Shown here one piece after another: positions 17,509 to 26,635 of a stretch of DNA of 64,000 nucleotides. The notes beneath the pieces were generated by a model. The model was not told the DNA's origin and searched no databases. It saw only the letters and a program-made list of their open reading frames with translations. The stretch is from Okeania sp. SIO2B3 (GTDB lineage: Bacteria > Cyanobacteriota > Cyanobacteriia > Cyanobacteriales > Microcoleaceae), in assembly GCF_010672525.1 (NCBI RefSeq), contig NZ_JAAHGH010000037.1, forward strand, positions 1 through 64,000. Direction: 5' to 3'. The position numbers were made by a program, and so were the translations under genes. How positions within the stretch are numbered: position 1 is the first letter of the stretch; every line of letters starts with the position of its first letter.

Positions 17509-18141
17509 ATGTTTTTTCACGAACAACTTTACCGCAGTTCAGAAGTTATGACAAAGCTAAAGAATTTGTCAATAACTATTTGTGGTGCAGGTGCTTTAGG
17601 AGCAAATATTACTGAAAATTTAGCTCGTTCTGGGTTTAGTAAATTACGGGTTATAGATTGCGATCGCATTGAGGAGCGTAACCTATCTACTCAACCTTAT
17701 TATCGTTCTGATGTAGGAGCTTTTAAGGTTAAAATTTTGACTAATAGTCTCTATCGTGCTTTAGGAGTAAAAATTGATGTTCAAACTCAAAAATTAACTG
17801 GAGAAAATGTGGGCAAACTATTAGGAAAAAGTGAGTTAGTGATTGACACTTTTGATAATAGTATTAGTCGGAGTGCTGTGAAAAATTATTGTGCTGATGC
17901 TAATATTTCTTGTCTTCATGTAGGGTTAGCTTCTGAATATTCAGAGATAATTTGGAATGAAAATTATCGAGTACCTTCTCCTGTAAATGATGATATTTGT
18001 GATTATCCATTAGCGAGAAATTTAGTAATGTTAACTGTTGCTGTTGCTTGTGAAGTTGTGGTGAATTTTGCAGCGACAAAACAGCAGGATAATTTTACTG
18101 TGACTTTAGGAGATTTTGCTGTTAGGTCTATAGATTTTTAG
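17509..18141 (+). CDS. ThiF/MoeB/E1-like adenylyltransferase
   Basis: 210 aa, a minimal E1-type domain. The nucleotide-binding loop is ICGAGALGANITENLARSG (Gly26, Gly28, Gly31), followed by Asp50 and the RNLSTQPYYRSDVG block, then Lys73, and the DTFDNSISR motif (Asp116, Asn117, Arg121). This set supports ATP binding and adenylation of a ubiquitin-like C-terminus or other carboxylate. Cys164 in DDICDYP is a candidate for the thioester/persulfide Cys. There is no CxxC zinc pair and no rhodanese domain. No ThiS/MoaD-like or JAB gene is adjacent; the closest same-strand neighbour is the 15713 gene. Substrate unknown. Confidence 0.8.
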   Translation: MFFHEQLYRSSEVMTKLKNLSITICGAGALGANITENLARSGFSKLRVIDCDRIEERNLSTQPYYRSDVGAFKVKILTNSLYRALGVKIDVQTQKLTGENVGKLLGKSELVIDTFDNSISRSAVKNYCADANISCLHVGLASEYSEIIWNENYRVPSPVNDDICDYPLARNLVMLTVAVACEVVVNFAATKQQDNFTVTLGDFAVRSIDF

Positions 18142-18394
18142 AGGGGGAAAGAAAGAATTTCAATACTTAGTAGAGTGGGTTAGGCAAGAACAATTCTAAA
18201 AAATTACACAATTTTATAATTATCTTCTGTAACCCACTGAATATAACGAATATATTCAATTTCAAAAATATATTCTGCTTGATTATTTGACGTTCATCTT
18301 TTTAGTATTCCAGAGATAAAATTGGTTATTTAATCAGACATAAAGCTTGGCAATGAAGTTAACTAAACTATTACCATTTATATTATAAATTTTC

Positions 18395-20866
18395 CTATTC
18401 CTGATTTTGATAATCATCATCTTTTTCTTGACTAGCCATTATTTCCAGATACTTAATTTGTTTTAATCCTTGCTGAAAAGATTCATAATCTTCTATGACT
18501 TTTATTATATCAGTGCCAAGTTGATGAACGGAGCGTAAATTATCAATTATTTTCATAGCTCCTTCGTTATCAACACTATTATCATCATCTAATAAAACAG
18601 CTTCTAATTCCTCAAACAAAATTATTGCCTGCTCGCGTCTTGCTGCTGTAGGATGATCTTGGAGGAAAGAGTCTATAAGGCGTTCTTTTTTTTGTGAAAT
18701 ATGCTCTTGAGTTAGCTTTTTTTCAGCTTGTCGCTTCCTTTTATTTAACTCAGAAAATAATATCTTAAAGTTTTTTTCAAAATTTGTAACATCTTCCTCT
18801 TTAAAATATTCTTTATAACTTTTAAGAGACTCAACTACATTTCTGGCAAATCCTACTTTGTCAATATGAAAACCCTCCTCAGATAACTCTTTAAAATAAG
18901 CTTTAATAGCTTTGAAGATAGTTTTGTTATCTGGTATTTTTTCCAAGATAGCTGATTCTGTTATAGACTCAACAATACTATTTTCCACTTGACAAATATC
19001 TTTCGCATAATCTTGAGCAGCTTTTACACAAATAGATAAAGGAATAAGATCCTCTATTTCAGTTGGTCTTAATCCTTCTGGCAAAGTTAAACCCGAATCT
19101 TTTTTTAAATCTCCTATCTGAAGAATAAAGCTTTCCTTGAGCAATTCTTTTCTGTTTGCTCCCCCTCTTTTTAGAGCTTTCTTTGCATTATTACCTGCTT
19201 CATCACTATCTAACAAAACAATCACTGCAGGTTGTTCTTTATCTCTCCCACGAGCTAGATAAACCATGTAGGGAATATGTGAAGCTGAACCTGTTGGAAC
19301 AATAGTAATTTGATTCAAATCAAGAGTTTCTATTTCCTTTGATGCTCCCTTCCGAAATAGATGAGTTGAAGCTCCTGCAATTAGAATTTGATCGGCAACT
19401 CCTTCAACCATTAAATTGCAGTTTCCAATAAAAGTTGTTTCACCTAAAAAAGCACCAAAAGCAGACCTTAGTGGTTCATAATGATTTCTAGCTACATCTT
19501 TAACTACTCTTGTTCCTTCTTCTTTTTTTCCTTTATCTAAAACTCTAATTCTTTCAGCATGGTTTCTATCAATTAAAAATGGAGAATGAGTCACATAGAT
19601 AACTTGAATAGGCTTTCCTTTATCGGGGTTGGAAAACTTTTCAAATATTTTGAGAAGGTCTTGTTGAGCTTGGCTAGATAGATAAGCATCTGGTTCATCC
19701 ATCAAGAGAATTTCATCTTTTTCGGGGTGGGGTTTATGAGCGCGATATTGAATGTAATAACTTAAAAAATACTTAAGTCCATTGCTTCTTTCCTCAAAAG
19801 AATATTCAGTACCAGTCCGGTCGCGAATTGTAAATACTAAATCATGTTCTCGTGCTGATACCAGCAAGCCAAAATCCTTATCCTGTGTCCACCACTTTTG
19901 TAAATTGAGGCTATCAGATAGATGAGTATTAATTTGGGCTATCATACTATTAGCATGACCTTCTTTTCCTTCTGCTAAGGAATCTGCCAGAGTAAGCAAT
20001 ACTTCTGGATCGATATTAGCAATTTTACAGATTAAGTCAAAAACAAGATCGTATTCTTTTTTTTGCGACTCTAAAAGGTTATAGTTTTCTAAACTATTGA
20101 AAATCGTAATTAATGATTCAATATTATTTTTTACTTCTTTATCTTGCCTAGAAACTATTGAATTTTTTGTTGATATATAAGCATCAGATTTGTCAAAAAT
20201 ATTATCAACAATTTCACGAACTTTAGCCCGACCTTGACGTGCTATTAATTCATATTTTGTACTCTTAATTTCTTGGTTTTTGATTCTCTTGACCAGTTGT
20301 TTAATGGGAATACTTCCAGGAACAGCAACTCTTGCTTCTAACTCAAATACATTAGGCAATTGTTTTGAAACTTTTGCTATATTTTCTTGATCGGTAATTT
20401 CATATTTTTTGTAATTATCTGTTTCCTGCTGTATATAAACACAAAGATTTTTTCCATCTGTTCGGAAGAGAAAGAAACGATCAAATTCAGTATTTTCCGG
20501 AATTGAACAAACAAGGCAAATTTCTTCCCGCTCTTGCTTAGTTAAATTTGAGAACTCAAAGCCAAAATCAGGCAATCTTAGCTCATTTTGTCTAACCGTA
20601 AAAAACTTTGAGTAACGACAGAAGTCTTGATATGTAATTCCTTCACCATAAATTCCCTTTTTAATCGCGCTCAATAAATGAGACTTTCCAGACTCGTTTG
20701 CCCCTACTACTGTAGTTACTTTGGAATCAATTGGAATTTGTACATACGGATACCACATCTTATCAATCATTTCCCAAGGTCTTTGTACAGCATTTCGATG
20801 ATGCTTTCTTAGGTAATCATAATTAAAAGACTTGTAAAAACGAATGTATAAAGTTTTGAGAATCAT
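18395..20866 (-). CDS. OLD-type nuclease: ATPase plus TOPRIM domain
   Basis: 823 aa. The N-terminal ABC-like ATPase has Walker A VVGANESGKSHLL (about residues 52-64) and Walker B with signature-like ILLMDEPDAYLSSQAQ; the middle is a coiled-coil/helical insert. The C-terminal TOPRIM domain has the metal-binding Glu in LMVEGVADQILI and the DSDEAG motif. This is the overcoming-lysogenization-defect (OLD) architecture, also that of GajA in Gabija defence. No UvrD-like GajB partner is adjacent, so a stand-alone class is more likely. It probably acts on DNA in response to phage or damage; targets are unknown. The tail after TOPRIM (RKRQAEKKLTQEHISQKKER) is strongly helical. The gene is isolated by spacers on both sides. 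Confidence 0.82.
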   Translation of the reverse strand: MILKTLYIRFYKSFNYDYLRKHHRNAVQRPWEMIDKMWYPYVQIPIDSKVTTVVGANESGKSHLLSAIKKGIYGEGITYQDFCRYSKFFTVRQNELRLPDFGFEFSNLTKQEREEICLVCSIPENTEFDRFFLFRTDGKNLCVYIQQETDNYKKYEITDQENIAKVSKQLPNVFELEARVAVPGSIPIKQLVKRIKNQEIKSTKYELIARQGRAKVREIVDNIFDKSDAYISTKNSIVSRQDKEVKNNIESLITIFNSLENYNLLESQKKEYDLVFDLICKIANIDPEVLLTLADSLAEGKEGHANSMIAQINTHLSDSLNLQKWWTQDKDFGLLVSAREHDLVFTIRDRTGTEYSFEERSNGLKYFLSYYIQYRAHKPHPEKDEILLMDEPDAYLSSQAQQDLLKIFEKFSNPDKGKPIQVIYVTHSPFLIDRNHAERIRVLDKGKKEEGTRVVKDVARNHYEPLRSAFGAFLGETTFIGNCNLMVEGVADQILIAGASTHLFRKGASKEIETLDLNQITIVPTGSASHIPYMVYLARGRDKEQPAVIVLLDSDEAGNNAKKALKRGGANRKELLKESFILQIGDLKKDSGLTLPEGLRPTEIEDLIPLSICVKAAQDYAKDICQVENSIVESITESAILEKIPDNKTIFKAIKAYFKELSEEGFHIDKVGFARNVVESLKSYKEYFKEEDVTNFEKNFKILFSELNKRKRQAEKKLTQEHISQKKERLIDSFLQDHPTAARREQAIILFEELEAVLLDDDNSVDNEGAMKIIDNLRSVHQLGTDIIKVIEDYESFQQGLKQIKYLEIMASQEKDDDYQNQE

Positions 20867-21139
20867 TCAGTAAGTTATAAATTTTAGGCTGTGAACATTA
20901 ACTATTCTAGTCTAAAATTAAACAATCATACAAACTCAGCACCATAGGTTCCATAGTCAGAGTGCGAACTTAATTATCTGGTTATAAAGGCGGGTTTTGG
21001 TTTTACTTAAAATGTAGCCAAGCGGACATTAAATCAAGTAAGGGCGAATGCCATTCGCCCCTACATATGGTGTTTTAAAGGTGAATTTGCGTAAGTCCTG
21101 TAACTTTTCCCTTCAGTCTTCCTTCAGCAAAAAAAACAC
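20867..21139. other. Spacer with palindromic repeat
   Basis: Contains GGGCGAATGCCATTCGCCC (21042-21060), a near-perfect palindrome of a type repeated elsewhere, and a solo TTGCGTAAGTCCTG MITE end near 21087. No gene seen. Confidence 0.6.
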
Positions 21140-21853
21140 CTAAGCTGCAACCGCTTCTTCATAAGGAACAAAAGATTTCTTCTGCGCTCCACAAATAGGA
21201 CAAGACCAATCTTCAGGAATATCTTCAAATGCTGTACCAGGAGCAATACCAGAGTCAGGGTCGCCAACAACTGGATCGTAAATCATCGAACACACGCGAC
21301 AGATCCATTTACGGGTTGCAGCTTCCTTCCCAGCAGCTTTTTGTTTCGGTGCAACACCATTCAAACCTTCGAGAGCTTCTGTATATTGATCCGCGTGGTG
21401 ATGCTCAATGCTAGTCAATAAACCAAACTTATGAGTTGCTTGGCGAAACATGGAAGCGTGTTCGCGAGACTCTTCCTCTTGCTCCTTAAATTCTGCTGCT
21501 GCTGCACTATCGCGGTCTACCCGTGCTTGCTCGGCAAATTCTGGGTACATGGTTGTATATTCGTAGGTCTCTCCTTCAATTGCTAATTCTAGACAACGAG
21601 AGGCGATCGCTTTTTTCTGCTCTTCAGTCAAAGTAGATGGGTCGTCTACCACTAACTCTGGGTGAAGTAGACGAAAGTGGGAAAAGGCGTGTTGAGTTTC
21701 TTGGTTAGCTGTTTCCCGGAAAAGTTTGGCTAAATCTTCCATGCCCAATTTTTTGGTTACTTCGGCAAAGAAGAGATATTTACGGTTAGCCATTGATTCT
21801 CCTCCAAAGGCATCAGACAAGTTTTTGGCGGTGTTAGAGTTGGACAAGTCCAT
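21140..21853 (-). CDS. rbr: Rubrerythrin
   Basis: 237 aa. An N-terminal ferritin-like di-iron domain has the paired Glu motifs ([35 protein letters not shown]-type REHASMF, ESIEHHH-type EHHHADQY). A C-terminal rubredoxin-like domain has [10 protein letters not shown] and [11 protein letters not shown]. Rubrerythrins reduce hydrogen peroxide to water in the cytoplasm using electrons passed through the rubredoxin iron. AGGAG stands 7 bases before ATG. The gene is divergent from a PerR-like regulator with a PerR-type operator in between, which fits peroxide induction. Confidence 0.93.
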   Translation of the reverse strand: MDLSNSNTAKNLSDAFGGESMANRKYLFFAEVTKKLGMEDLAKLFRETANQETQHAFSHFRLLHPELVVDDPSTLTEEQKKAIASRCLELAIEGETYEYTTMYPEFAEQARVDRDSAAAAEFKEQEEESREHASMFRQATHKFGLLTSIEHHHADQYTEALEGLNGVAPKQKAAGKEAATRKWICRVCSMIYDPVVGDPDSGIAPGTAFEDIPEDWSCPICGAQKKSFVPYEEAVAA

Positions 21854-21891
21854 GGTGTTCTCCTGAATTATTTCTTTTACTCTGTTATATC

Positions 21892-21906
21892 TAAGAATAA
21901 TTCTGA
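21892..21906. promoter_or_regulatory. Candidate PerR box between rbr and the fur-family gene
   Basis: On the reverse strand the 15-mer TCAGAATTATTCTTA matches the published Bacillus PerR box TTATAATTATTATAA at 11 of 15 positions and is an imperfect palindrome (AGAAT/ATTCT). It lies 40 bases upstream of rbr. A TATAAT at 21970-21975 is a good -10 for the divergent regulator gene. Confidence 0.55.
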
Positions 21907-22014
21907 TTTAAGAAAATGTCAAGGATAATATTAAATTTAATTTAACAACCAATATTTGTTGAGATGTGTTATAATCTGAAGCTGGTATAAAATGTATATA
22001 ATAAGCTTAAGTTA

Positions 22015-22449
22015 ATGAACAGTAACTATACTGCAACAAATATTAAGAAAGAAATGCAATCTAAAGGACTGAGAATTACTCCTCAGCGGTTTGCGGTTTA
22101 TGCTAATCTTTTATCTCGTTCAGACCATCCCACAGTTGAGGAGATATTGAGTGAAGTCAACCGTGAGTTACCAATTTCTTCCAAGGCAACTATTTATAGC
22201 GCCCTAACTGTGTTACGAGAAGTAGGGTTAGTTAAAGAAGTATTGCTGGAAGAGGGAGTAACTCGTTATGATGCTAACGTTAAACCTCATCATCATTTTT
22301 GCTGTCAAAAGTGTGGCGCGATCGTTGACTTAGACTGGGAAATTTTTAGTAATTTACAAGTAGATCGCTTACCACCAGGAATTTATCCTGAAAGTTATGA
22401 GGTTATTGTTAAGGGTACATGCAGTCGTGAAAGTTGTAATAAAGTATAG
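22015..22449 (+). CDS. perR: Fur-family regulator, PerR-like
   Basis: 144 aa. Winged-helix DNA-binding half (LRITPQRFAVYANLLSRSDHPTVEEILSEV, SKATIYSALTVLREVGLV) and a metal/dimer half with HHHFCCQKCGAIVDLDW and a final CSRESC, giving two Cys pairs for structural zinc. The very short acidic N-terminus and its place beside rubrerythrin favour a peroxide-sensing PerR over Fur or Zur; the family cannot be told apart with certainty from motifs alone. It likely represses rbr and itself through the shared operator until iron-catalysed His oxidation by peroxide releases it. Confidence 0.82.
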   Translation: MNSNYTATNIKKEMQSKGLRITPQRFAVYANLLSRSDHPTVEEILSEVNRELPISSKATIYSALTVLREVGLVKEVLLEEGVTRYDANVKPHHHFCCQKCGAIVDLDWEIFSNLQVDRLPPGIYPESYEVIVKGTCSRESCNKV

Positions 22450-22869
22450 GTATTGAAGAAGGAAGAAGGAAGAAGAAAGAAGGAAGAAGGAAGAAAGAAT
22501 AAGAGAAAAATAGTGCGAGCATCTTGCTCGCGAATATTTTAGTATCGCTAAAAAAGAAGAAAGAAGTAAGAAGGAAGAAGTAAGAAAGAAGGGATACTAA
22601 AAAGTTGCCACGACCCTCGAATGATACCCAACCAATTCTGGGCACTGCGGGTGACATTGGGGTATTAAACCCATCAGGGAAAAGATAAATTTGATAGTGC
22701 GAGCATCTTGCTCGCGAATATTTTAGTATCACTAAGAAATAAGAAGGAAGAAGGAAGGAAGAAAAAATCGATGGGAGACTCAAACTCCAACCAATTTTTC
22801 CTTCTGCTCTCTGCCTTCGTTTATGATATTCTTTTTGTTAATTACTATTGCCAACTACAGGATTACCCT
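22450..22869. repeat. Spacer with duplicated 40-bp block
   Basis: GTGCGAGCATCTTGCTCGCG followed by aatattttagtatc occurs at 22513-22552 and again at 22698-22737, each with the CGAGCA/TGCTCG palindrome. The rest is gaaggaaga repeats. The open frame from 22708 is repeat translation ahead of the true start at 22870. Confidence 0.7.
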
Positions 22870-23256
22870 ATGAAAATCAAAAGCTTCAACCACGTTGCAA
22901 TTATTTGCTCTGATTATGAAAAATCAAAACATTTTTATGTGAACATTTTAGGGTTTGAAATTATTCAAGAAACTTGGAGAAAACCACGCAATTCTTATAA
23001 ATTAGATTTACTTGTAGGAAGTGGCGATCGCATAGAGTTATTTTCATTTCCCAACCCTCCAAAAAGATTAACTCGTCCAGAAGCTTGTGGTTTGAGACAT
23101 TTAGCTTTAGAAGTAGATAATATTGATGAATCTGTCGATTATTTGAAGTCTCACAATATAGAAGTAGAAGATATTAGAATTGATGAAATAACTGGCAAAC
23201 GTTTTACTTTCTTTCCCGATCCAGATGGGTTGCCTCTGGAAATTTATGAAAGTTGA
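22870..23256 (+). CDS. VOC (glyoxalase/bleomycin-resistance) family protein
   Basis: 128 aa from ATG 22870 (MKIKSFNHVAIICSDYEKS); upstream in-frame codons are repeats. Two beta-alpha-beta-beta-beta modules are visible: FNHVAIICSD...KHFYVNILGFEII and LRHLALEVDNIDESVDYLK, with a final FFPDPDGLPLEIYE. His8, Glu (IELF), His (LRHLAL) and Glu (PLEIYE) are in the positions of the metal ligands of glyoxalase I-type enzymes. The sequence is closest in look to the YaeR/GloA2-like group, whose substrates are not settled. It is a lone gene. Confidence 0.85.
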   Translation: MKIKSFNHVAIICSDYEKSKHFYVNILGFEIIQETWRKPRNSYKLDLLVGSGDRIELFSFPNPPKRLTRPEACGLRHLALEVDNIDESVDYLKSHNIEVEDIRIDEITGKRFTFFPDPDGLPLEIYES

Positions 23257-23689
23257 AGAAGGCAATTAACAATTAATAATTAACAATTAATAATTAATAA
23301 TTACCTCTTCTTTTCAAGGAGAGATAATTATTAATTGTTTAGCAAAAAATAAGGTCTAAAGCCTTCCTTTTCAAGGGGAAAAAAGCGGTTGAGGGATGGC
23401 GAGGTCCCCTCGCCATATCCAATCAACCAAGAGAAGAAATAATATTTCCTTATATTCAATCAACAGCGGTTTTAACCAGAGGTAATTATCCATTATCAAT
23501 TAATGAATTCCCCTCCTGGGAGGGGTTAGGGGTGGGTTATCTCCCTGTACGGACGTTGCATACAACGTCCCTAGCTACTCAAGAAGGGGTTTGAGTACCT
23601 ATCCACTTTTTCCTTCTTCCTTCTTCCTTCTTCCTTCTTCCTTCAAATAAATGCTAGGATTATTTATAAAACAATTAATTTAGAATTTA
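23257..23689. other. Repeat-rich spacer
   Basis: Holds taataattaataatt runs, GGCGAGGTCCCCTCGCC (a 17-base palindrome near 23398-23414), CCCTCCTGGGAGGGG, GGACGTTGCATACAACGTCC (23543-23562) and cttccttcttcc repeats. No gene seen. Confidence 0.6.
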
Positions 23690-24955
23690 ATGGAACAAGA
23701 AATCTATAAGCAAGCAGTAGCAAAATCTCGTGCTAAAGACTATCAGGCAGCAATTCAATATTTTAGTCGAGTTATAGAAATTAATCCTAATTTTGCTGAA
23801 GCTTTTTATGGCCGAGGTTTAGCAAAGTTTGATTTAGGAAATAACAATGAAGCCATTGCTGATTATACTCAAGCTTTGGCAATTAATCCTAATTATATAG
23901 ATGCTTATTTAGCTCGTGGTATTGCTAAGTTGGCAGTAAAAGATATTTCGGCAACTATTGTAGATGCGAATCAAATAATTGCTATTAATAATCACTATGC
24001 TCCGGCATATAAATTGTTAGGTAATGCTTACCGTAAACAACATAATCAAGCAGATGCAATAGAGAATTTTAAGCGAGGAGCAGAATTGTATTTAGAACAG
24101 AAAGATGCAGTTAATTGTCGGAAATGTTTGGATAATATTAAACAAATACAATCTGTATCTACTACTGCTGTAAAAATTGAAAATAATCTCCAAAAAGGAG
24201 ATAGTAAAACATTTTTAGCTAAGATTTTAAGAAAATTTGAAAAAGGCGATCGCCAGGGAGTAATATCAGATTTAAACTGGGCTTTACAAGTAGATCCAAA
24301 AGATTCTCAAGCCTATTGTTGTCGAGGAATTATTCGTCATAAACAAGGGGATAATTTAGGCGCAATATCAGACTTTAATCAAGCCTTGCAATTTAACGAC
24401 CGAGATATTTTAGCTTATCAAAATCGAGGGATAATTCGCAGTAAAATGGGAGATTTTAAAGGGGCGATCGCTGACTTTGATGCAGCTTTAAAAATTGAAC
24501 CGAATAATTCACTTATTTATGTAAGTCGGGGAAATACTTATCGGGATATGGGAGCATATCAAGAGGCAATGAAAGATTATGAACAAGCATTAAAAATTAA
24601 CCCTAATGAAGCCAAAGCTTTTTATCATCGAGGCATTGTTTATTCCCGTTTAGAAGAAATGAAAAAAGCCATAGATGATTATCAGAATGCTGCTAAATTA
24701 TTCGGGGATGCTGAAGATTGGAATAATTATAAAAAAACCTTAGATAACTTGAAGAAAATTCAGGGAACTGCTCCTAGTCAAAATCAAAATATTAATGAAG
24801 ATAATCAATATAAACAACTACAACAAAAACTTTTAAAAATGGTTGGTGGGCATTGGGAAATGGCAGAAAGATTAATTGCAAAAGTCCGAGAAAAATATCC
24901 TGGAAGAGATAGGATTTGGTATTTGGAAAAAGTTATATCTGATTATCAACAATAG
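23690..24955 (+). CDS. TPR repeat protein
   Basis: 421 aa, two blocks of tetratricopeptide repeats. Block one (about 1-140) has three 34-residue units, for example FAEAFYGRGLAKFDLGNNNE and NYIDAYLARGIAKL; a linker follows; block two (about 185-345) has four units such as DSQAYCCRGIIRHKQGDNLG and NSLIYVSRGNTYRDMGAYQE. The C-terminal 45 residues (LLKMVGGHWEMAERLIAKV...DRIWYLEKVISDY) form a separate small helical module. No signal peptide or membrane segment, so a cytoplasmic scaffold. Partners are unknown; no operon mate is close. Confidence 0.85.
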   Translation: MEQEIYKQAVAKSRAKDYQAAIQYFSRVIEINPNFAEAFYGRGLAKFDLGNNNEAIADYTQALAINPNYIDAYLARGIAKLAVKDISATIVDANQIIAINNHYAPAYKLLGNAYRKQHNQADAIENFKRGAELYLEQKDAVNCRKCLDNIKQIQSVSTTAVKIENNLQKGDSKTFLAKILRKFEKGDRQGVISDLNWALQVDPKDSQAYCCRGIIRHKQGDNLGAISDFNQALQFNDRDILAYQNRGIIRSKMGDFKGAIADFDAALKIEPNNSLIYVSRGNTYRDMGAYQEAMKDYEQALKINPNEAKAFYHRGIVYSRLEEMKKAIDDYQNAAKLFGDAEDWNNYKKTLDNLKKIQGTAPSQNQNINEDNQYKQLQQKLLKMVGGHWEMAERLIAKVREKYPGRDRIWYLEKVISDYQQ

Positions 24956-25464
24956 TAAGGGAGTAGGGGAGTAGGGGAGTAGGGGAGTAGGGGAGTGGGG
25001 GAGTAATTATAGAATTTGAAACATATACACAGTAGTTACGCAAATTGACTTTTAAACCATCATCTGTAGAGGCGTTAGCGGCAGCTCTGCGGAGCGCAAA
25101 TGCCATTCGCCCTCAATCCCAACGCTGGAATTAGCTGTATTAAATGCGCAAATTTTTAGGCTAATAGCTGATAGCTAGTTAACCCCTATAAAGCGATCGC
25201 TAGAATAACAAAAATTATCTTTTTTAAGAAGAAATTATCAGTAAATTGACTCAAATAACCTCTATCTATAATTTTACTAAAATCTTTAAAATTTTTGTCC
25301 TGATAAGTAATAACTAAATAAGTAATAATTAAATAAGTAATATGTTAACAAAAGCTAAAAATTAAACTATAGGAAATTAGATCGTTAAATAACAATATAC
25401 TTCCTACTGATAGAAAACCAGGGAAACTACCCAAATGTGTTGTTTTGAATAAAAACTTAAAATC
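24956..25464. other. Spacer upstream of the sigma pseudogene
   Basis: Starts with ggggagtaggggagta tandem repeats (24958-25004), then a TTACGCAAATTGAC word near a MITE end, GCGATCGC, and AT-rich taagtaataattaaataag repeats at 25307-25342. No gene seen. Confidence 0.55.
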
Positions 25465-26428
25465 TTGGATAGACACAAAAGGACTGCAGATATTGATTCA
25501 GTATTTTGGCAACAATGGCAAGAGCATCAAGACTATCTCTACCGTTGCTGTATCAAATGGATGGGAGGCAACCCCACACAAGCAGAAGATGCTCTGAGTA
25601 TGGCCATGCTCAAGGCTAGGGAAAAAATACAACACTCCACCAAAGCAATTGAGAATTTTAAAGCTTGGTTGGTTAAACTAACTTATAATCTTTGCATGGA
25701 TCTATTTAATATCATGTCCGGATAAGAGCGTGATCAAAAAACTTTCTCCTTCTTCATTCTTTCTACCCTCCTGTCTCCTGTCTCCTGACTCCTTCGTCGT
25801 TTATTTATAACTGTTCAACCGGACATGATATAAGCAGCGTACTCTGTACGATCTAGAGGTTGAAGATGTAGACTCGGTTATTTCTAATGGGGTTTCTCAA
25901 GAAGAAAGTCCAATTCTTGCTGCTACATAACAAGAACTAGAAAAATTTTTTTGCCTGGCCATTGACGATCTACCAAAGAGACTACGGGAAACTTTTGTTC
26001 TCTATTTTGAGAAACAATACTCTTATCAAGAGATAGCTACAGAGCTGAATATTTCTTACCCTAATGTCCGCAAGCTAATTTCTCAAGCACGAGCTATTTT
26101 GCGAAAAAGGTACGAGGAATATCAAAGGCAAGAAGAAGTAGTTATTGTTGAGTCTCACAAAGTAGAAAATTCCCCACCTCAAGAGTTGGAAACAAAAATT
26201 GTTGTTCTAGAGAAACCCCAGGAGGCAGTTTTTTCTGAAGAGAAAAGTGAGCCTATTTTAGTCGAGGCAACTTTTGAGGAGGAGTTGCCGGAAATAGAAA
26301 ATGTTGGGAATGGAGAACAACAGCTCATTACTCTGTCAGTGTTAGTAGAATTATTGAGAGGGACTAAGCAAAAGCCGAAAGTTAAAAAACAACGCAAACT
26401 TCAACAATTAATAATGAATAATGAATAA
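25465..26428 (+). pseudogene. Sigma-70-family factor gene interrupted by a MITE
   Basis: Codons 1-82 (25465-25710) encode a region-2-like segment (WQEHQDYLYRCCIKWMGG, QAEDALSMAMLKAREKI, FKAWLVKLTYNLCMDLFN). After a 121-bp insertion the same frame resumes at 25832 (KQRTLYDLEVED). It reaches a region-4-like helix-turn-helix: LPKRLRETFVLYFEKQYSYQ, then EIATELNISYPNVRKLISQA. Joining 25710 to 25832 restores the frame exactly. A second lesion is the in-frame TAA at 25928-25930 (between AAT and QELEKF). The C-terminal tail is acidic then basic, unlike standard sigma factors. It precedes the large DUF4347 protein gene, perhaps its former regulator. The piece from 26099 is too short to be a working factor. 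Confidence 0.85.
25711..25831. mobile_element. 121-bp MITE with CATGTCCGG ends
   Basis: The ends ATCATGTCCGG and CCGGACATGAT are perfect inverted repeats, with AT/TA bases duplicated at the junction. The inside is simple tcctgtctcc repeat and has no coding capacity. Solo ends of the same family occur at about 981 and 8760, and a larger relative lies at 29452-29687. Confidence 0.85.
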
Positions 26429-26635
26429 TGAATAATTACCTCTCCTTGAAAGCGGATAGGATTGACTAATAATGAAAATTTTTCTTTATTATCCCCGATC
26501 AAGGGGAGGCTTTAAACCACAATTTTTCGGTAACCGACTAAGTAGATACATAAATATAGTGCCTACCTTGGACAACAACAAGGTAGAAGTCATTTCAGCG
26601 ATCAATTTAACCAATAAATTTTCCCAAGGAATAAA

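Noticed and set aside
18395-20866. Gabija system
   Set aside because: There is no GajB-type helicase next to the OLD-type gene.
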